DNA of 64,000 bases from contig NZ_FNIT01000001.1 in assembly GCF_900104035.1 (NCBI RefSeq), positions 1 to 64,000 on the forward strand, given 5' to 3'. The stretch is from Aureimonas jatrophae. GTDB taxonomy: Bacteria > Pseudomonadota > Alphaproteobacteria > Rhizobiales > Rhizobiaceae. Numbering within the stretch: position 1 is the stretch's first letter; every line of letters begins with the position of its first letter. The notes beneath the pieces were generated by a model that saw nothing but the letters and a program-made list of their open reading frames with translations, did not search any database and had not been told where the DNA came from. This document shows, in pieces, positions 17,650 through 27,730 of this stretch. Made by a program: the position numbers and the translations under genes.

Positions 17650-19071
17650 TTAGGGCTGAAGCTGCGGCGCCGGCGGCGGGGCGGGCTGCGGTGCGGGTGC
17701 CTGCGCCACGCGCTCGTCGGTGCCGATCGGCTGCGGCGAGACCGTGCCGTCGCTCGGTGCCACGCGCCACACGACGCCGCCCGCATCGTCCGCCACCAGA
17801 AGCGCGCCGGTTCCGTCGATGCCGACGCCGACCGGCCGGCCGCGCGCCTGGTCGCCCTCGATGAAGCCGGTCACGAAGTCTTCGGCCTTGCCGGACGGCT
17901 TGCCGTTCTGGAACGGCACGAAGGCGACCTTGTAGCCGTTGAAGGCCGTGCGGTTCCACGAGCCGTGCTCGCCGATGAAGGCGCCGTTGCGATAGCGTTC
18001 CGGAAGCGCCGAGTTGTTGCCGAACGTGAGCCCGAGCGCCGCCACGTGGCTCGACAGCGCATAGTCCGGCGCGACCGCTCGTTCGGCCATGTCGGGGCGA
18101 GGCGGGTGGACGCGCTCGTCGACATGGTTGCCGTAGTAGCTCCAGGGCCAGCCGTAGAAGCCCCCGTCCTGCACCGACGTCATGTAGTCGGGCACGAGGT
18201 TGGGGCCGAGCTCGTCGCGTTCGTTGACGACCGCGAACAGCATGCCGGTCTCGGGATGGAAGGTCAGGCCGTTCGGATTGCGCAGGCCCGTCGCATAAAG
18301 GCGCGAGGCACCGGTCTGCCGGTCGATCTCGAGGATCGCGGCGCGGTTCTTTTCCGCCTCCAGCCCATGCTCGACAATATTGGAGTTGGAGCCGACCGAG
18401 GCGAACAGGAAGCGCTTGTCGGGGCTCAGCGCGAGGTCCTTGGTCCAGTGATGGTTGATCGGGCCGCCCGGCAGCTCCGCCAGGACGCGCGGCTCGGCGG
18501 TGATCGCGGCGGTGGAGCCGAGCGCGTAGGGGTAGGCTAGGATCCGATCGGTGGCGGCGACATACAGCGTGTCGTCCGCCCACGCGACGCCGAACGGCGA
18601 GTGAAGATCGGTCAGGATGTCGTGGCGCTCGTCCACGGTGCCGTCGCGGTTCGTGTCGCGCAGAAGCGTGATGAGATTGCTCGGCTTGCCGGAGCCGCCG
18701 CCGCTGCCGTGCGCGATCGACATGATCCAGCCGCGGATCGCATCCTTGGGCCGCACGGTGCGCTCGGATGCGGGACCGGTGGACTGGATCACCAGGACGT
18801 CGCCGTTGGGAAGCGTATGGACGGTTCGCGGATTGGCGAGGTCGCGCGCATAGGCGGTGACCGTGAAGCCGTCCGGCGCCTTCGGGGTCTGGTTCTCGCC
18901 CCAGCCCACGACCTCGGCAACCTTGAGGTCCGGGACGAGCTTGGGATTGGGGTCGGGTAGAACCGGGTTCGGGCCGATCTGGGACGAGATGTCGAAGTCG
19001 CCGCCATTGTCGGAGCAGCCGGCCAGGAGAAGGGTCGCAAGACCGGTGGCGGCGAGAAGGGTCTTACGCAT
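17650..19071 (-). CDS. PQQ-dependent sugar (sorbosone-type) dehydrogenase lipoprotein
   Basis: This 473-residue six-bladed beta-propeller belongs to the soluble glucose / L-sorbosone dehydrogenase group. A lipobox LLLAGCS puts Cys19 at the lipidation site, so it should be anchored in the envelope facing the periplasm. Family blocks are present: ANPRTVHTLPNGDVLVIQ, LRDTNRDGTVDERH, HSPFGVAW, GLRNPNGLTFHPETG, DGGFYGWPWSYYG and GEHGSWNRTAFNGYKV. The tail is Pro/Ala/Gln-rich (PAPQPAPPPAPQ). It oxidises a sugar or aldose using PQQ if the apoenzyme is loaded; no pqq genes are in this window. It overlaps the DUF2231 gene by 8 bases. Confidence 0.87.
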   Translation of the reverse strand: MRKTLLAATGLATLLLAGCSDNGGDFDISSQIGPNPVLPDPNPKLVPDLKVAEVVGWGENQTPKAPDGFTVTAYARDLANPRTVHTLPNGDVLVIQSTGPASERTVRPKDAIRGWIMSIAHGSGGGSGKPSNLITLLRDTNRDGTVDERHDILTDLHSPFGVAWADDTLYVAATDRILAYPYALGSTAAITAEPRVLAELPGGPINHHWTKDLALSPDKRFLFASVGSNSNIVEHGLEAEKNRAAILEIDRQTGASRLYATGLRNPNGLTFHPETGMLFAVVNERDELGPNLVPDYMTSVQDGGFYGWPWSYYGNHVDERVHPPRPDMAERAVAPDYALSSHVAALGLTFGNNSALPERYRNGAFIGEHGSWNRTAFNGYKVAFVPFQNGKPSGKAEDFVTGFIEGDQARGRPVGVGIDGTGALLVADDAGGVVWRVAPSDGTVSPQPIGTDERVAQAPAPQPAPPPAPQLQP

Positions 19072-19519
19072 GGGAGGCGACTCCGTGACGGACGGTTCGC
19101 GTCCGCTCCACAAGGGCGAGGATGACGATCAGCACGACCGTGATGGCCGACAGCGTCAGGCCCCAGGGGACGACCGAGGTCCAGCCGTCGCCTGCATGAA
19201 CGAAGCTGTTGACGGTGGCGAGAACGAGAACCGCAAGACCGCCGACGGCGCGGAACCAGACCGGCCCACGACCGGCGCGGCGCCGCCGGAACAGAAGGCC
19301 GAGCAGGCCGATCACCAAGGCGAGGCCGCCGAACACCAGACCCGCGAACAGGAGCCAGGCCGAGAAATTCGTCCACTGAATCTCGCCGTTCGACTGCCAG
19401 TAGGCGAGGTCGGTGAAGAGGGCGAAGGTGAAGGCGACAGCGGGAAACGGAACGAGAAGCGCGTGAAACGGCGTGCGCTCCACGATTTCGGTCCGGTCGG
19501 GCGAGACGGCGATACTCAT
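19064..19519 (-). CDS. DUF2231 membrane protein
   Basis: This 151-residue inner-membrane protein has four predicted helices (about 22-40, 55-80, 90-107 and 117-138). The DUF2231 hallmark is the first helix region FHALLVPFPAVAFTFALFTDLAYW, with His19 and the Asp preceding the tryptophan. Members are often encoded beside heme- or quinone-linked periplasmic oxidoreductases. Here the gene overlaps the PQQ-type dehydrogenase gene by 8 bases, so this protein may serve as its membrane electron acceptor; that is an inference from position. Confidence 0.8.
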   Translation of the reverse strand: MSIAVSPDRTEIVERTPFHALLVPFPAVAFTFALFTDLAYWQSNGEIQWTNFSAWLLFAGLVFGGLALVIGLLGLLFRRRRAGRGPVWFRAVGGLAVLVLATVNSFVHAGDGWTSVVPWGLTLSAITVVLIVILALVERTRTVRHGVASHA

Positions 19520-19642
19520 GGAACAGCTCCTGACAACCGCGGTGCGAGGCGGGTCGATCAAGGAGACGTGTAGCGCGCGTGAGATTTTCCAAGGCGCCCC
19601 GGTCGCGGCCAACCAACGCGCGACGGGAATGCCGCTACGAAG

Positions 19643-19674
19643 AAGGGCGCGGAACCCACCGGTTCCGCGCCCTT
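19643..19674 (-). terminator. Terminator of typA
   Basis: A perfect 14-pair stem (19643-19656 with 19661-19674) with a 4-base CACC loop lies 26 bases past the typA stop codon. The following minus-strand bases are CTTCG, only weakly T-rich, but the stem is exceptionally strong. Confidence 0.7.
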
Positions 19675-19699
19675 CGATCTGTCAGCTCGTCGCGAGGTC

Positions 19700-21529
19700 T
19701 CAGGCGACCTTGCGGCTCTTTTCGAAGCGCTTGCGCTCGTTGGAGTCGAGATAGAGCTTGCGCAGCCGAATGGTCTTGGGCGTCACCTCGACCAGCTCGT
19801 CGTCCTGGATCCAGGACAGCGCGCGATCCAGCGTCATGCGGATCGGCGGCGTCAGCTTCACCGCCTCGTCCTTGCCGGACGCGCGCATGTTGGTGAGCTT
19901 CTTGCCCTTGAGGACGTTCACCTCGAGGTCGTTGTCGCGCGAGTGGATGCCGATGATCATGCCCGCATAGACCTTCACGCCCGGATCGATGATCATGGGT
20001 CCGCGGTCTTCCAGGTTGAACATGGCGTAGGCGACCGACTCGCCGTCCTCCATGGAGATCAGGACGCCGTTGGTACGGCCCGCCAGCTGTCCCTTGAACG
20101 GCTGGTAGGAGTGGAACAGGCGGTTCATGATCGCCGTGCCGCGCGTGTCGGTGAGAAGTTCCGACTGGTAGCCGATCAGGCCGCGCGTCGGCGCGTGGAA
20201 CACGAGGCGCTGGCGACCGCCGCCCGAGGGGCGCAGCTCGACCATCTCGCCCTTGCGCTCGCTCATCTTCTGAACGACGACGCCCGAGTGCTCCTCGTCG
20301 ACGTCGATCACGACCTCCTCGATCGGCTCCAGCGTCTCGCCCGTCGTCTCGTCCTTCTGCATCACGACGCGCGGACGCGAAACACCGATCTCGAAGCCCT
20401 CGCGACGCATGGTCTCGATAAGGACGGCCAGCTGCAGCTCGCCGCGACCCGAGACGTAGTAGGAGTCCTTGTCCTCGGACTCCTCGATCTTCAGCGCGAC
20501 GTTGCCCTCGGCCTCCTTGAGGAGACGGTCGCGGATCACGCGGCTCGTCACCTTGTCGCCCTCGGTGCCCGCCAGCGGGCTATCGTTGACGATGAAGCTC
20601 ATGGTCACGGTGGGCGGATCGATCGGCTGCGCCTGCAACGGCTCCGTCACGGCCGGATCGCAGAACGTGTCGGCGACCGTGCCCTTCTGCAGACCCGCGA
20701 TCGCGACGATGTCGCCGGCTTCCGCATACTCGATCGGCGTGCGCTCCAAGCCCCGGAAGGCGAGGATCTTGGAGATGCGCCCGGTCTCGAGCTGCTGGCC
20801 TTGCGCGTTCAGCACCTTGACGGTCTGGTTCGGCTTGACGGAGCCCGACTGGATGCGGCCCGTGATGAGGCGGCCGAGGAACGGGTTGGCCTCGAGGATC
20901 GTGCCGATCATCTTGAAGGGCTCGTCCTTGCCGGCCGTGTCGGGCTCGGGGACGTGCTTCAGGATCAGGTCGAACAGGGGCTCGAGGCCCTTGTCCTGCG
21001 GACCGTCCGGGGCTTCCGCCATCCAGCCGCCGCGGCCCGAGCCGTAGAGCACCGGGAAGTCGAGCTGCTCCTCGGTGGCGTCGAGGTTCACGAAGAGGTC
21101 GAAGATCTCGTTGAGCACCTCCTGGTGGCGCTCGTCGGGACGGTCGATTTTGTTGATCGCCACGATCGGCTTCAGGCCGACCTTGAGCGCCTTGCCGAGA
21201 ACGAACTTGGTCTGCGGCATCGGCCCTTCCGAGGCGTCGACGAGGATCACCGCGCCGTCCACCATGTTGAGGATGCGCTCCACCTCGCCGCCGAAGTCGG
21301 CGTGGCCCGGGGTGTCGACGATGTTGATGCGCGTGTCCTTCCATTCCACCGAGGTGGCCTTGGCAAGGATCGTGATGCCGCGCTCCTTTTCCAGGTCGTT
21401 GGAGTCCATCGCACGCTCCTCGGTGCGCTGGTTCTCGCGGAACGAGCCGGACTGCGCGAGCAGCTTGTCGACGAGGGTCGTCTTGCCATGGTCGACGTGC
21501 GCGATGATCGCGATGTTGCGGAGCTTCAT
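19700..21529 (-). CDS. typA: Translational GTPase BipA/TypA
   Basis: This 609-residue ribosome-associated GTPase is needed for 50S assembly and growth under stress. G1 is [10 protein letters not shown] (residues 9-18), the switch region [10 protein letters not shown]3 [11 protein letters not shown] and G4 NKID. The EF-Tu-like domain 2 and the C-terminal EF-G-like and BipA-specific domains follow: [20 protein letters not shown], and [19 protein letters not shown]. Length is the family norm. It is preceded on the same strand by the M3 peptidase gene (129-base gap) and followed by a strong terminator. Confidence 0.97.
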   Translation of the reverse strand: MKLRNIAIIAHVDHGKTTLVDKLLAQSGSFRENQRTEERAMDSNDLEKERGITILAKATSVEWKDTRINIVDTPGHADFGGEVERILNMVDGAVILVDASEGPMPQTKFVLGKALKVGLKPIVAINKIDRPDERHQEVLNEIFDLFVNLDATEEQLDFPVLYGSGRGGWMAEAPDGPQDKGLEPLFDLILKHVPEPDTAGKDEPFKMIGTILEANPFLGRLITGRIQSGSVKPNQTVKVLNAQGQQLETGRISKILAFRGLERTPIEYAEAGDIVAIAGLQKGTVADTFCDPAVTEPLQAQPIDPPTVTMSFIVNDSPLAGTEGDKVTSRVIRDRLLKEAEGNVALKIEESEDKDSYYVSGRGELQLAVLIETMRREGFEIGVSRPRVVMQKDETTGETLEPIEEVVIDVDEEHSGVVVQKMSERKGEMVELRPSGGGRQRLVFHAPTRGLIGYQSELLTDTRGTAIMNRLFHSYQPFKGQLAGRTNGVLISMEDGESVAYAMFNLEDRGPMIIDPGVKVYAGMIIGIHSRDNDLEVNVLKGKKLTNMRASGKDEAVKLTPPIRMTLDRALSWIQDDELVEVTPKTIRLRKLYLDSNERKRFEKSRKVA

Positions 21530-21658
21530 GTCGTGTCACCGGAAGAGGAGGGAACGCAAAGGAAGGCACGCCCCGATTCAACGGGACGGCCTTCGATGGC
21601 ATGCGGTCGTTCGCGCGCTATAGCGCAAGTTTCCCGTTCGCGAAAGGCTTGCGGCCCG

Positions 21659-23707
21659 TCAGGCCGCCAAGCCTCGCTTGCGCATCAGGGCGTCGGGGTC
21701 GGGCGCGCGGCCTCGGAAGCGCTCGTAGAGCACGGCCGGATCCTCGGAATTGCCGGCCGCATACACGTTCCGGCGTAGACGCTGCGCGGTCTCGGCGTCG
21801 AAGACGTCGCCCGTCTCCTCGAAGGCCTCGAAGGCGTCGGCGTCCAGCACCTCCGACCACATGTAGCTGTAGTAGCCCGAGGAGTAGCCGTCGCCCGAGA
21901 AGATATGCGCAAAATGCGGCGAGCGGTGCCGCATGACCATCTCCGCCGGCATGCCGATTTCGGTCAGGATCGCCTGTTCCCGTGCCATCGGGTCGGCCGG
22001 CGCCTCGCCGTCCGTATGGAGAAGGAGATCCACCAGCGCCGAGGATGTGAACTCCACCGTGTCGAAGCCTGCATCGAAGGTCCGGGCGGCATGGAGCTTG
22101 TCGGCGAGCGCCTGCGGCAACGGCTCGCCCGTCTCGGCATGGCGGGCGTGTCGACCCAGGACCTCGGGCGTCATCAGCCAGTGCTCGTAGAGCTGCGAGG
22201 GCAGCTCCACGAAGTCGCGGCTGACCGCGGTGCCGGCGAGCGAGGGGTAGGTGACGTCCGACAGAAGGCCGTGCAGCGCATGGCCGAACTCGTGGAAGAG
22301 CGTGCGCGCGTCGTCCACCGAGAGAAGCGCGGGCTGGCCCTTCGCGGGCTTGGCGAAGTTGCAGACGTTGTAGATCACGGGGCGCTCGCCGCCGTCGATG
22401 CCGCTCTGCGAGCGCAGAGCGCTCATCCAGGCGCCCGAGCGCTTGGACGAGCGCGCGAAGTAGTCGCCCAGAAACACGCCACGCTCGGTGCCGTCGGGAT
22501 CAAGAACGCGCCAGGCGCGCACGTCCGGGTGCCAGGCCTGCGGATCGGGGATGGGCTCGAAGCGCAGGCCGAACAACCGGTTCGCCACGTCGAACGACGC
22601 CTCGATCATCGGATCCAGCTGGAAGTAGCTCTTGAGCGCGGTTTCATCGATCGCGAATTCCGCGCGGCGCCGCTGCTCGGCACGAAAGCGCCAGTCCGCC
22701 GGAGCGAACGGGGCGTTGTCGCCGTCCTCGCGCGCGAGGCGCGACAGAACGGCCGCGTCCGAGACGGCGCGTTCGCGCGCACGTTCCCAGACCCGCGTGA
22801 GGAGGTCGCGCACGGCCTCCGGCGTCTTGGCCATCGTGTCGTCGAGCTTGTAGCTCGCAAAGTTCGGATAGCCGAGAAGGCGTGCCTTCTCGGCGCGCAG
22901 CTGGAGGATCTCGGCGATCACGGGCCGGTTGTCGTGGGCGCCCTTGTTCTCGCCGCGCCGGGTCCAGGCGGCGAAGACTTCCGCCCGCAGTTCGCGCTTC
23001 GGGTAGTAGGTGAGGAAGGGCACGACGATGGATCGCGACAGCGTGACGACATGGCCCGCAAGTCCGCGCTCGCTGGCGGCGTCCTCCATGGCCGACACGA
23101 GGAAGGCCGGCAGCCCCGCGAGTTCCTCCGCAGAGACCGGACGCGCATAGGCGCGCTCGTCCGCCAGGACGTTCTGCGAGAAGCGCGTGCCGAGTTCGGC
23201 AAGGCGGGCGTTGAGGTCGGCGAAGCGCTCGCGCGCCGCCCCTTCGAGCCGCGCGCCCGAGCGAAGGAATCCGCGATGCAGCTTTTCGAGCAGCCGCAGC
23301 GCCTGCGGTTCAAGGCCAAGGTCCGTCCGGCGCGCGTGCAGGTCGTCGATGCGCGCGAAGAGCCGGGGATCCAGCGAGATCGCCGAGCCATGACGGGACA
23401 GGAGCGGGGAGACCTCGCGCTCGACCTGCTGCAACTCGTCGTTGGTATGGGCGCCCGCCAGGGTGAAAAACGCCGAGGCGACGTCGCTTAGGAGATGTCC
23501 GGCGCGCTCCAGCGCGAGAACCGTGTTCTCGAAGGTCGGCTGCGCGGTCTCGGCCGTGATCGTGTCGATCTCCGCCCGGTGCCGGGCCATCGCCTCCGCG
23601 AAGGCCGGCGTGAAGTCGAACGGCGCAATGTCGGCAAAGCGCGGCAGCCGGGCGGGTCCGCCCGGCGCGAAGAGTTCGCTCCAGTCCTGTATTTTCTTTT
23701 GATTCAC
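21659..23707 (-). CDS. M3-family oligopeptidase (peptidyl-dipeptidase Dcp / OpdA type)
   Basis: This 682-residue zinc metallopeptidase degrades short peptides in the cytoplasm; there is no signal peptide. The zinc motif is H472-E-F-G-H476 within TLFHEFGHALHGLL, with the third ligand in the downstream SRDFVELPSQLYEHW block. The substrate-binding region near the C-terminus is SGYYSYMWSEVLDADAF. The start is GTG 23707, with GAGG 7 bases upstream; an ATG at 23821 in the same frame would add 38 residues that look non-coding. It is divergent from the MarR regulator over a 179-base region with two palindromes. Confidence 0.93.
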   Translation of the reverse strand: MNQKKIQDWSELFAPGGPARLPRFADIAPFDFTPAFAEAMARHRAEIDTITAETAQPTFENTVLALERAGHLLSDVASAFFTLAGAHTNDELQQVEREVSPLLSRHGSAISLDPRLFARIDDLHARRTDLGLEPQALRLLEKLHRGFLRSGARLEGAARERFADLNARLAELGTRFSQNVLADERAYARPVSAEELAGLPAFLVSAMEDAASERGLAGHVVTLSRSIVVPFLTYYPKRELRAEVFAAWTRRGENKGAHDNRPVIAEILQLRAEKARLLGYPNFASYKLDDTMAKTPEAVRDLLTRVWERARERAVSDAAVLSRLAREDGDNAPFAPADWRFRAEQRRRAEFAIDETALKSYFQLDPMIEASFDVANRLFGLRFEPIPDPQAWHPDVRAWRVLDPDGTERGVFLGDYFARSSKRSGAWMSALRSQSGIDGGERPVIYNVCNFAKPAKGQPALLSVDDARTLFHEFGHALHGLLSDVTYPSLAGTAVSRDFVELPSQLYEHWLMTPEVLGRHARHAETGEPLPQALADKLHAARTFDAGFDTVEFTSSALVDLLLHTDGEAPADPMAREQAILTEIGMPAEMVMRHRSPHFAHIFSGDGYSSGYYSYMWSEVLDADAFEAFEETGDVFDAETAQRLRRNVYAAGNSEDPAVLYERFRGRAPDPDALMRKRGLAA

Positions 23708-23800
23708 GACAAACCTCGTTCCTCGGCCCTCGCTTCCGCGAGCGGTCTTGCATAAAGATGGCGTGCGATCGAATGGGAGCCGACCCGCGCCAAAGCCGGT

Positions 23801-23812
23801 GCCTTCAAAGGC
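23801..23812. promoter_or_regulatory. Palindrome 1 in the marR / peptidase promoter region
   Basis: GCCTT-CA-AAGGC has perfect 5-base arms. It lies within a larger 9-base inverted repeat (CCGGTGCCT ... AGGCACCGG). MarR proteins usually bind such dyads in their own promoter; which gene it controls is unproven. Confidence 0.4.
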
Positions 23813-23846
23813 CCGAGGCACCGGGCATGGAACCCGATATCATTCC

Positions 23847-23862
23847 GGCCCCTTGAAGGGCC
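23847..23862. promoter_or_regulatory. Palindrome 2 in the marR / peptidase promoter region
   Basis: GGCCC-CTTGAA-GGGCC shares the CTTGAA / TTCAAA core with palindrome 1, 48 bases away centre to centre, and ends 24 bases before the marR start. A pair of similar dyads is a plausible autoregulatory operator set. Confidence 0.4.
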
Positions 23863-23886
23863 ACGGTGTTTGGGCGTGGAGCGTAC

Positions 23887-24411
23887 GTGGCAGAACATTC
23901 AACCGGGAACATGTTCGGGTTCCTGCTGACCGACACGTCCCGCCTTTTTCGGCAGTTCTTCGAGCGCACCGTCCAGGAGAACGGGCTGGGCCTGACGCCC
24001 GGCGAGATCCGGACGCTCGGCTTCACGATCCGCTTCCGCGGCTCGCGTCAGGCCGTGCTCGCCGAGCGCATGGGCGTCGAGCCGATGACGCTGTCGGCCT
24101 ATCTCGACCGTCTGGAAGCGCGCGGGCTGATCGTTCGCACCGTGGATGCCGCCGATCGCCGGGCGAAGCTCATCGAGCCGACCGAGGAAGCGGGCCGCGT
24201 CATGCTCGAACTCGACCCGCTGTTCATCGACATCTACCAGCGAGCCACACGCGGGATGAGCGACGAGGAGGTGACGCTCATGTCGGACGCGCTCCAGAAG
24301 CTGCGCTCGAACCTGACCACCGAGCCGCCGATCAGCACGGCCAACGATTTCTCGATGGTCGCGACGAGCCAATCGGCCTCGTCGAGCGCCCTAGAGAAGG
24401 GCGCCGACTGA
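23887..24411 (+). CDS. MarR-family transcriptional regulator
   Basis: This 174-residue winged-helix regulator has the MarR recognition-helix and wing pattern LTPGEIRTLGFTIRF...QAVLAERMGVEPMTLSAYLDRLEARGLIVRTVDAADRRAK. The DXRXK-type wing reads DAADRRAKLIEPT. A dimerisation helix region follows (MSDEEVTLMSDALQKLRSNL). The start is GTG 23887, with GGAG 6 bases upstream; ATG 23932 is an alternative. The C-terminal 25 residues are Ser/Ala-rich. It is convergent with the monooxygenase gene and divergent from the peptidase. The effector is unknown. Confidence 0.88.
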   Translation: MAEHSTGNMFGFLLTDTSRLFRQFFERTVQENGLGLTPGEIRTLGFTIRFRGSRQAVLAERMGVEPMTLSAYLDRLEARGLIVRTVDAADRRAKLIEPTEEAGRVMLELDPLFIDIYQRATRGMSDEEVTLMSDALQKLRSNLTTEPPISTANDFSMVATSQSASSSALEKGAD

Positions 24412-24418
24412 CGGCCGG

Positions 24419-25432
24419 CTATTCGGCCGCCTCGCGTCGCGTTTCACCGAGCGAAGCCATCGCCTCGGCCGCGATGGTGAACGACCGCAGGCGCGCCGCA
24501 TGGTCGTGGATCTGGCCGGTCAGGATGATCTCGTCGGGTCGGTAGCGCGAGACGAGCGAAGCCAGTCCCTCCCGAACCTCGGCCGGATCGCCCGTCACCG
24601 ACACGCGCAGCGCCTCGTCCAACATCGCGCGGGCCCCTGCGGGCAACACGGCGTCGACATCGTCCACCGGGCGGGGTAGGGGCCCGGGATGGCCCGTGCG
24701 CAGGTTCGCGAAGGCCTGCTCCATGGACGAGCGCAGACGCAGCGCTTCCCTGCGCGTCTCGGCCGCGAAAACGTTGGCCGCCAGCATGAAGTAGGGCTCG
24801 GGCCAGCGCTCCGACGGGCGATAGGTCTGGCGGTAGACCTCCACGGCATCGTCGAGCGCGCCGGGTGCGAAGTGGGAGGCGAAGGCGTAGGGCAGACCCA
24901 GATGGGCCGCGAGCTGCGCGCCGTAGAGCGAGGAGCCAAGGATCCAGACCGGAACCCGCGTGCCCTCGCCGGGCACCGCGCGCAGGCGCTGGTTGGGGCC
25001 GGCCGGCTCGAAGTAGCTCATGAGCTCGACGACGTCGGACGGAAAGTTGTCGGAGTTCTCGAGGCTGCGCCGGAGTGCGCGCGCCGTCATCATGTCGGTT
25101 CCCGGTGCACGGCCGAGGCCGAGGTCGATCCGGTCGGGATGCAGCGTCGCCAACGTTCCGAAGGCTTCCGCGATCACCAGCGGAGCGTGGTTCGGGAGCA
25201 TGATGCCGCCCGACCCGACGCGGATGCGGCTGGTTCCGGCTGCGACGTGAGCGATCACCACCGGCGTCGCCGCCGAGGCGATACCGGTCATGTTGTGGTG
25301 CTCGGCCAACCAATAGCGGTTGTAACCCAAGGTTTCGGCATGGCGCGCGAGATCCAGCGTGTTGCGCAACGCGTCGGCGGCCGTGGACCCTTCCGGGATC
25401 GGCGAGAGGTCGAGGACGGAATAGGGAATCAT
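24419..25432 (-). CDS. Luciferase-like (LLM) flavin-dependent monooxygenase
   Basis: This 337-residue TIM-barrel protein of the bacterial-luciferase-like family is of the MsnO8/YhbW type. It begins [19 protein letters not shown], continues [20 protein letters not shown], and has the family block [41 protein letters not shown]. It should use reduced flavin and O2 on an unknown substrate in the cytoplasm. It converges with the MarR gene (8 bases between stops), so MarR control is possible but not shown. The polysaccharide-deacetylase gene lies 69 bases upstream on the same strand. Confidence 0.88.
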   Translation of the reverse strand: MIPYSVLDLSPIPEGSTAADALRNTLDLARHAETLGYNRYWLAEHHNMTGIASAATPVVIAHVAAGTSRIRVGSGGIMLPNHAPLVIAEAFGTLATLHPDRIDLGLGRAPGTDMMTARALRRSLENSDNFPSDVVELMSYFEPAGPNQRLRAVPGEGTRVPVWILGSSLYGAQLAAHLGLPYAFASHFAPGALDDAVEVYRQTYRPSERWPEPYFMLAANVFAAETRREALRLRSSMEQAFANLRTGHPGPLPRPVDDVDAVLPAGARAMLDEALRVSVTGDPAEVREGLASLVSRYRPDEIILTGQIHDHAARLRSFTIAAEAMASLGETRREAAE

Positions 25433-25501
25433 AAGGCAGCCCTTTCAATCGTCTCCTCAACATGGGCGTCCCGCGCGCCGGTTTGAAGAGCGGATTGTCG
25501 T

Positions 25502-26404
25502 TCAACCCTCGAACGGTGCGATCGCCCCGAAGGCTTGCGCGATCTCGCCCGGCCGCGTCAGCCAGATCTCGTCGCGGTGCGCGGCGATCTCGCGCAGCGC
25601 CTCGCGCAGGGGCCGCAGGCGGTGCGGCTGGCCGACGAGATAGGGATGCAGAGCGATGCTCATGACGAGCGGCGCCTGTCGGGACGCCGCCAGCATCTCG
25701 TGGAACTGGTCGCTCACCATGCGCGCGAAGTCCGGTCCCGAGACGAGGCGCGTCGTCACCGCCGGAATGTCGTTGATCTCGTGGCTGTAGGGCACCGACA
25801 GGATGGGTTGGCCGCCGCGCGTGCGCATCCAGACAGGCTGGTCGTCGTGCATCCAGTCGAGAAGGTAGCCGTAGCCTTCCTCGACCAGAAGGTCGGGCGT
25901 CACAGCGCTTTCCGAGATCCAGGGACCCAGCCAGCCATCGGGCAGCCGTCCCTCGTGGTGCCGGTAGAGATCGCTCGCCTCGCGGATCAGCGCCCGCTCG
26001 GCCGCCTCGCCGAGCGTGCCCTGCCGCTCGGCATTGGTGCGGCCGTGCCCGACGATCTCGTCGCCGCGCGCCCGAAAGGCATCCGCCAGACCCGGACAGT
26101 CGTGGTAGGCGGCGGAGTTCAGGAGAACGGCGAGCGGGAGGTCGAGTTCGTCGGCGAGATCCCGCAAGCGCCAGACGCCGACGCGGTTGCCCCATTCGCG
26201 CCAGCTGGCATTGAGGACGTCCGGCTCGCCGCCCTTGGGCGCCAGCTGCGCCCCGTCGCCCTCGCCGAACGAGAAGCACTCGACGTTGAGCGCGACGTAG
26301 ACCGCGAGACGCTTGCCGCCCGGCCAATCGAAGACCGGCCGGTCGGGCAGGGCGCTGTACGGGAAACGACCGTGCGAGCGGGTCGGGTGGGTGGCATCGG
26401 TCAT
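25502..26404 (-). CDS. Polysaccharide deacetylase-family hydrolase, PuuE-like
   Basis: This 300-residue NodB-fold protein resembles the PuuE / cofactor-independent allantoinase branch: RFPYSALPDRP, VYVALNVECFSFGEG, WREWGNRVGVWRL, EIVGHGRTNAERQG (the metal-site His region), SESAVTPDLLVEEGYGYLLDW and IALHPYLVGQPHRLRPL. The substrate could be allantoin or another C-N amide rather than chitin. The start was set at ATG 26404; an upstream ATG at 26440 is in frame. A role in purine-nitrogen use would fit the urea transporter, but this is an inference. It is on the same strand as argG, 79 bases downstream. Confidence 0.82.
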   Translation of the reverse strand: MTDATHPTRSHGRFPYSALPDRPVFDWPGGKRLAVYVALNVECFSFGEGDGAQLAPKGGEPDVLNASWREWGNRVGVWRLRDLADELDLPLAVLLNSAAYHDCPGLADAFRARGDEIVGHGRTNAERQGTLGEAAERALIREASDLYRHHEGRLPDGWLGPWISESAVTPDLLVEEGYGYLLDWMHDDQPVWMRTRGGQPILSVPYSHEINDIPAVTTRLVSGPDFARMVSDQFHEMLAASRQAPLVMSIALHPYLVGQPHRLRPLREALREIAAHRDEIWLTRPGEIAQAFGAIAPFEG

Positions 26405-26483
26405 CGCAGCAGGTTCCGAAGGCTCCAGGGTGAGCCGCAAGATGACGCGGCTCCCCCTGGCGTCAATCGACGCCGGCCGCGGT

Positions 26484-27701
26484 TCAGCGCCCGCGCTTGG
26501 CGAGCGTGCGCAGGCGCAGAGCGTTCAGCTTGATGAAGCCGGCCGCGTCCTTCTGGTCGTAGGCGCCCTGGTCGTCCTCGAAGGTGACGAGCTTGTCGGA
26601 ATAAAGCGACTTCGGCGACGAGCGGCCCGTCACCATCACGTTGCCCTTGTAGAGCTTGAGCGTGACCTCGCCCTCGACATGCTCCTGGCTGCGATCGATC
26701 AGAGCCTGGAGCATCTCGCGCTCCGGCGAGAACCAGAAGCCGAAATAGATGAGCTCGGCATAGCGCGGCATGAGCTCGTCCTTGAGGTGCGCCGCGCCGC
26801 GATCCAGCGTGATGCTCTCGATCGCGCGATGCGCGGCGAGCAGGATCGTGCCGCCCGGCGTCTCGTAGACGCCGCGCGACTTCATGCCGACGAAGCGGTT
26901 CTCGACGAGATCGAGGCGGCCGATGCCGTTGTCGCGGCCGTAGTCGTTGAGCTTGGCCAGCAAGGTGGCGGACGACAGGCGCTCGCCGTTGATCGACACC
27001 GCATCGCCGCGCTCGAAGCCGATCGTGATCGTGGTCGCCTTGTCGGGCGCGTCCTCGGGCGAGATCGTGCGCATGTGGACGTATTCGGGCGCCGGAACGC
27101 TCGGGTCCTCCAGCACCTTTCCTTCGGACGACGAGTGCAGCAAGTTCGCGTCCACGGAGAACGGCGCTTCGCCCTGCTTGTCCTTGGCGACCGGGATCTG
27201 GTTCTTCTCGGCGAAGTCGAGCAGGTCGGTGCGCGACTTGAAGCTCCAGTCGCGCCAGGGCGCGATGATCTTGATGTCGGGGTTCAAGGCGTAGGCCGAC
27301 AGCTCGAAGCGGACCTGGTCGTTGCCCTTGCCGGTCGCACCGTGCGCGATGGCGTCGGCGCCGGTCTTCTTCGCGATCTCGATGAGGTGCTTCGAGATCA
27401 GCGGGCGGGCGATCGAGGTGCCCAGGAGGTAGACGCCCTCATAGACCGCGTTGGCGCGGAACATCGGGAATACGAAGTCGCGCACGAACTCCTCGCGCAC
27501 GTCCTCGATAAAGATTTCCTTGATGCCGAGCATCTCGGCCTTGCGGCGTGCGGGCTCGAGTTCCTCGCCCTGACCGAGATCGGCCGTGAAGGTCACGACC
27601 TCCGCACCGAGTTCGGTCTGGAGCCACTTGAGGATGATCGAGGTGTCGAGGCCGCCGGAATAGGCGAGGACGACCTTCTTGACGTCGCGCGGCAGGGCCA
27701 T
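26484..27701 (-). CDS. argG: Argininosuccinate synthase
   Basis: This 405-residue enzyme joins citrulline and aspartate with ATP to make argininosuccinate in arginine synthesis. The ATP-pyrophosphatase P-loop is [16 protein letters not shown] (about 11-26). Further family blocks are [36 protein letters not shown] (given as ARPLI and [12 protein letters not shown]), [10 protein letters not shown] and LGFERGD-type [13 protein letters not shown]. Length is normal. A perfect 17-base palindrome lies 30 bases upstream of the start (27731-27747). Confidence 0.97.
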   Translation of the reverse strand: MALPRDVKKVVLAYSGGLDTSIILKWLQTELGAEVVTFTADLGQGEELEPARRKAEMLGIKEIFIEDVREEFVRDFVFPMFRANAVYEGVYLLGTSIARPLISKHLIEIAKKTGADAIAHGATGKGNDQVRFELSAYALNPDIKIIAPWRDWSFKSRTDLLDFAEKNQIPVAKDKQGEAPFSVDANLLHSSSEGKVLEDPSVPAPEYVHMRTISPEDAPDKATTITIGFERGDAVSINGERLSSATLLAKLNDYGRDNGIGRLDLVENRFVGMKSRGVYETPGGTILLAAHRAIESITLDRGAAHLKDELMPRYAELIYFGFWFSPEREMLQALIDRSQEHVEGEVTLKLYKGNVMVTGRSSPKSLYSDKLVTFEDDQGAYDQKDAAGFIKLNALRLRTLAKRGR

Positions 27702-27730
27702 GGGTGCTTGCGATCCGCTCTGATGGGTTG

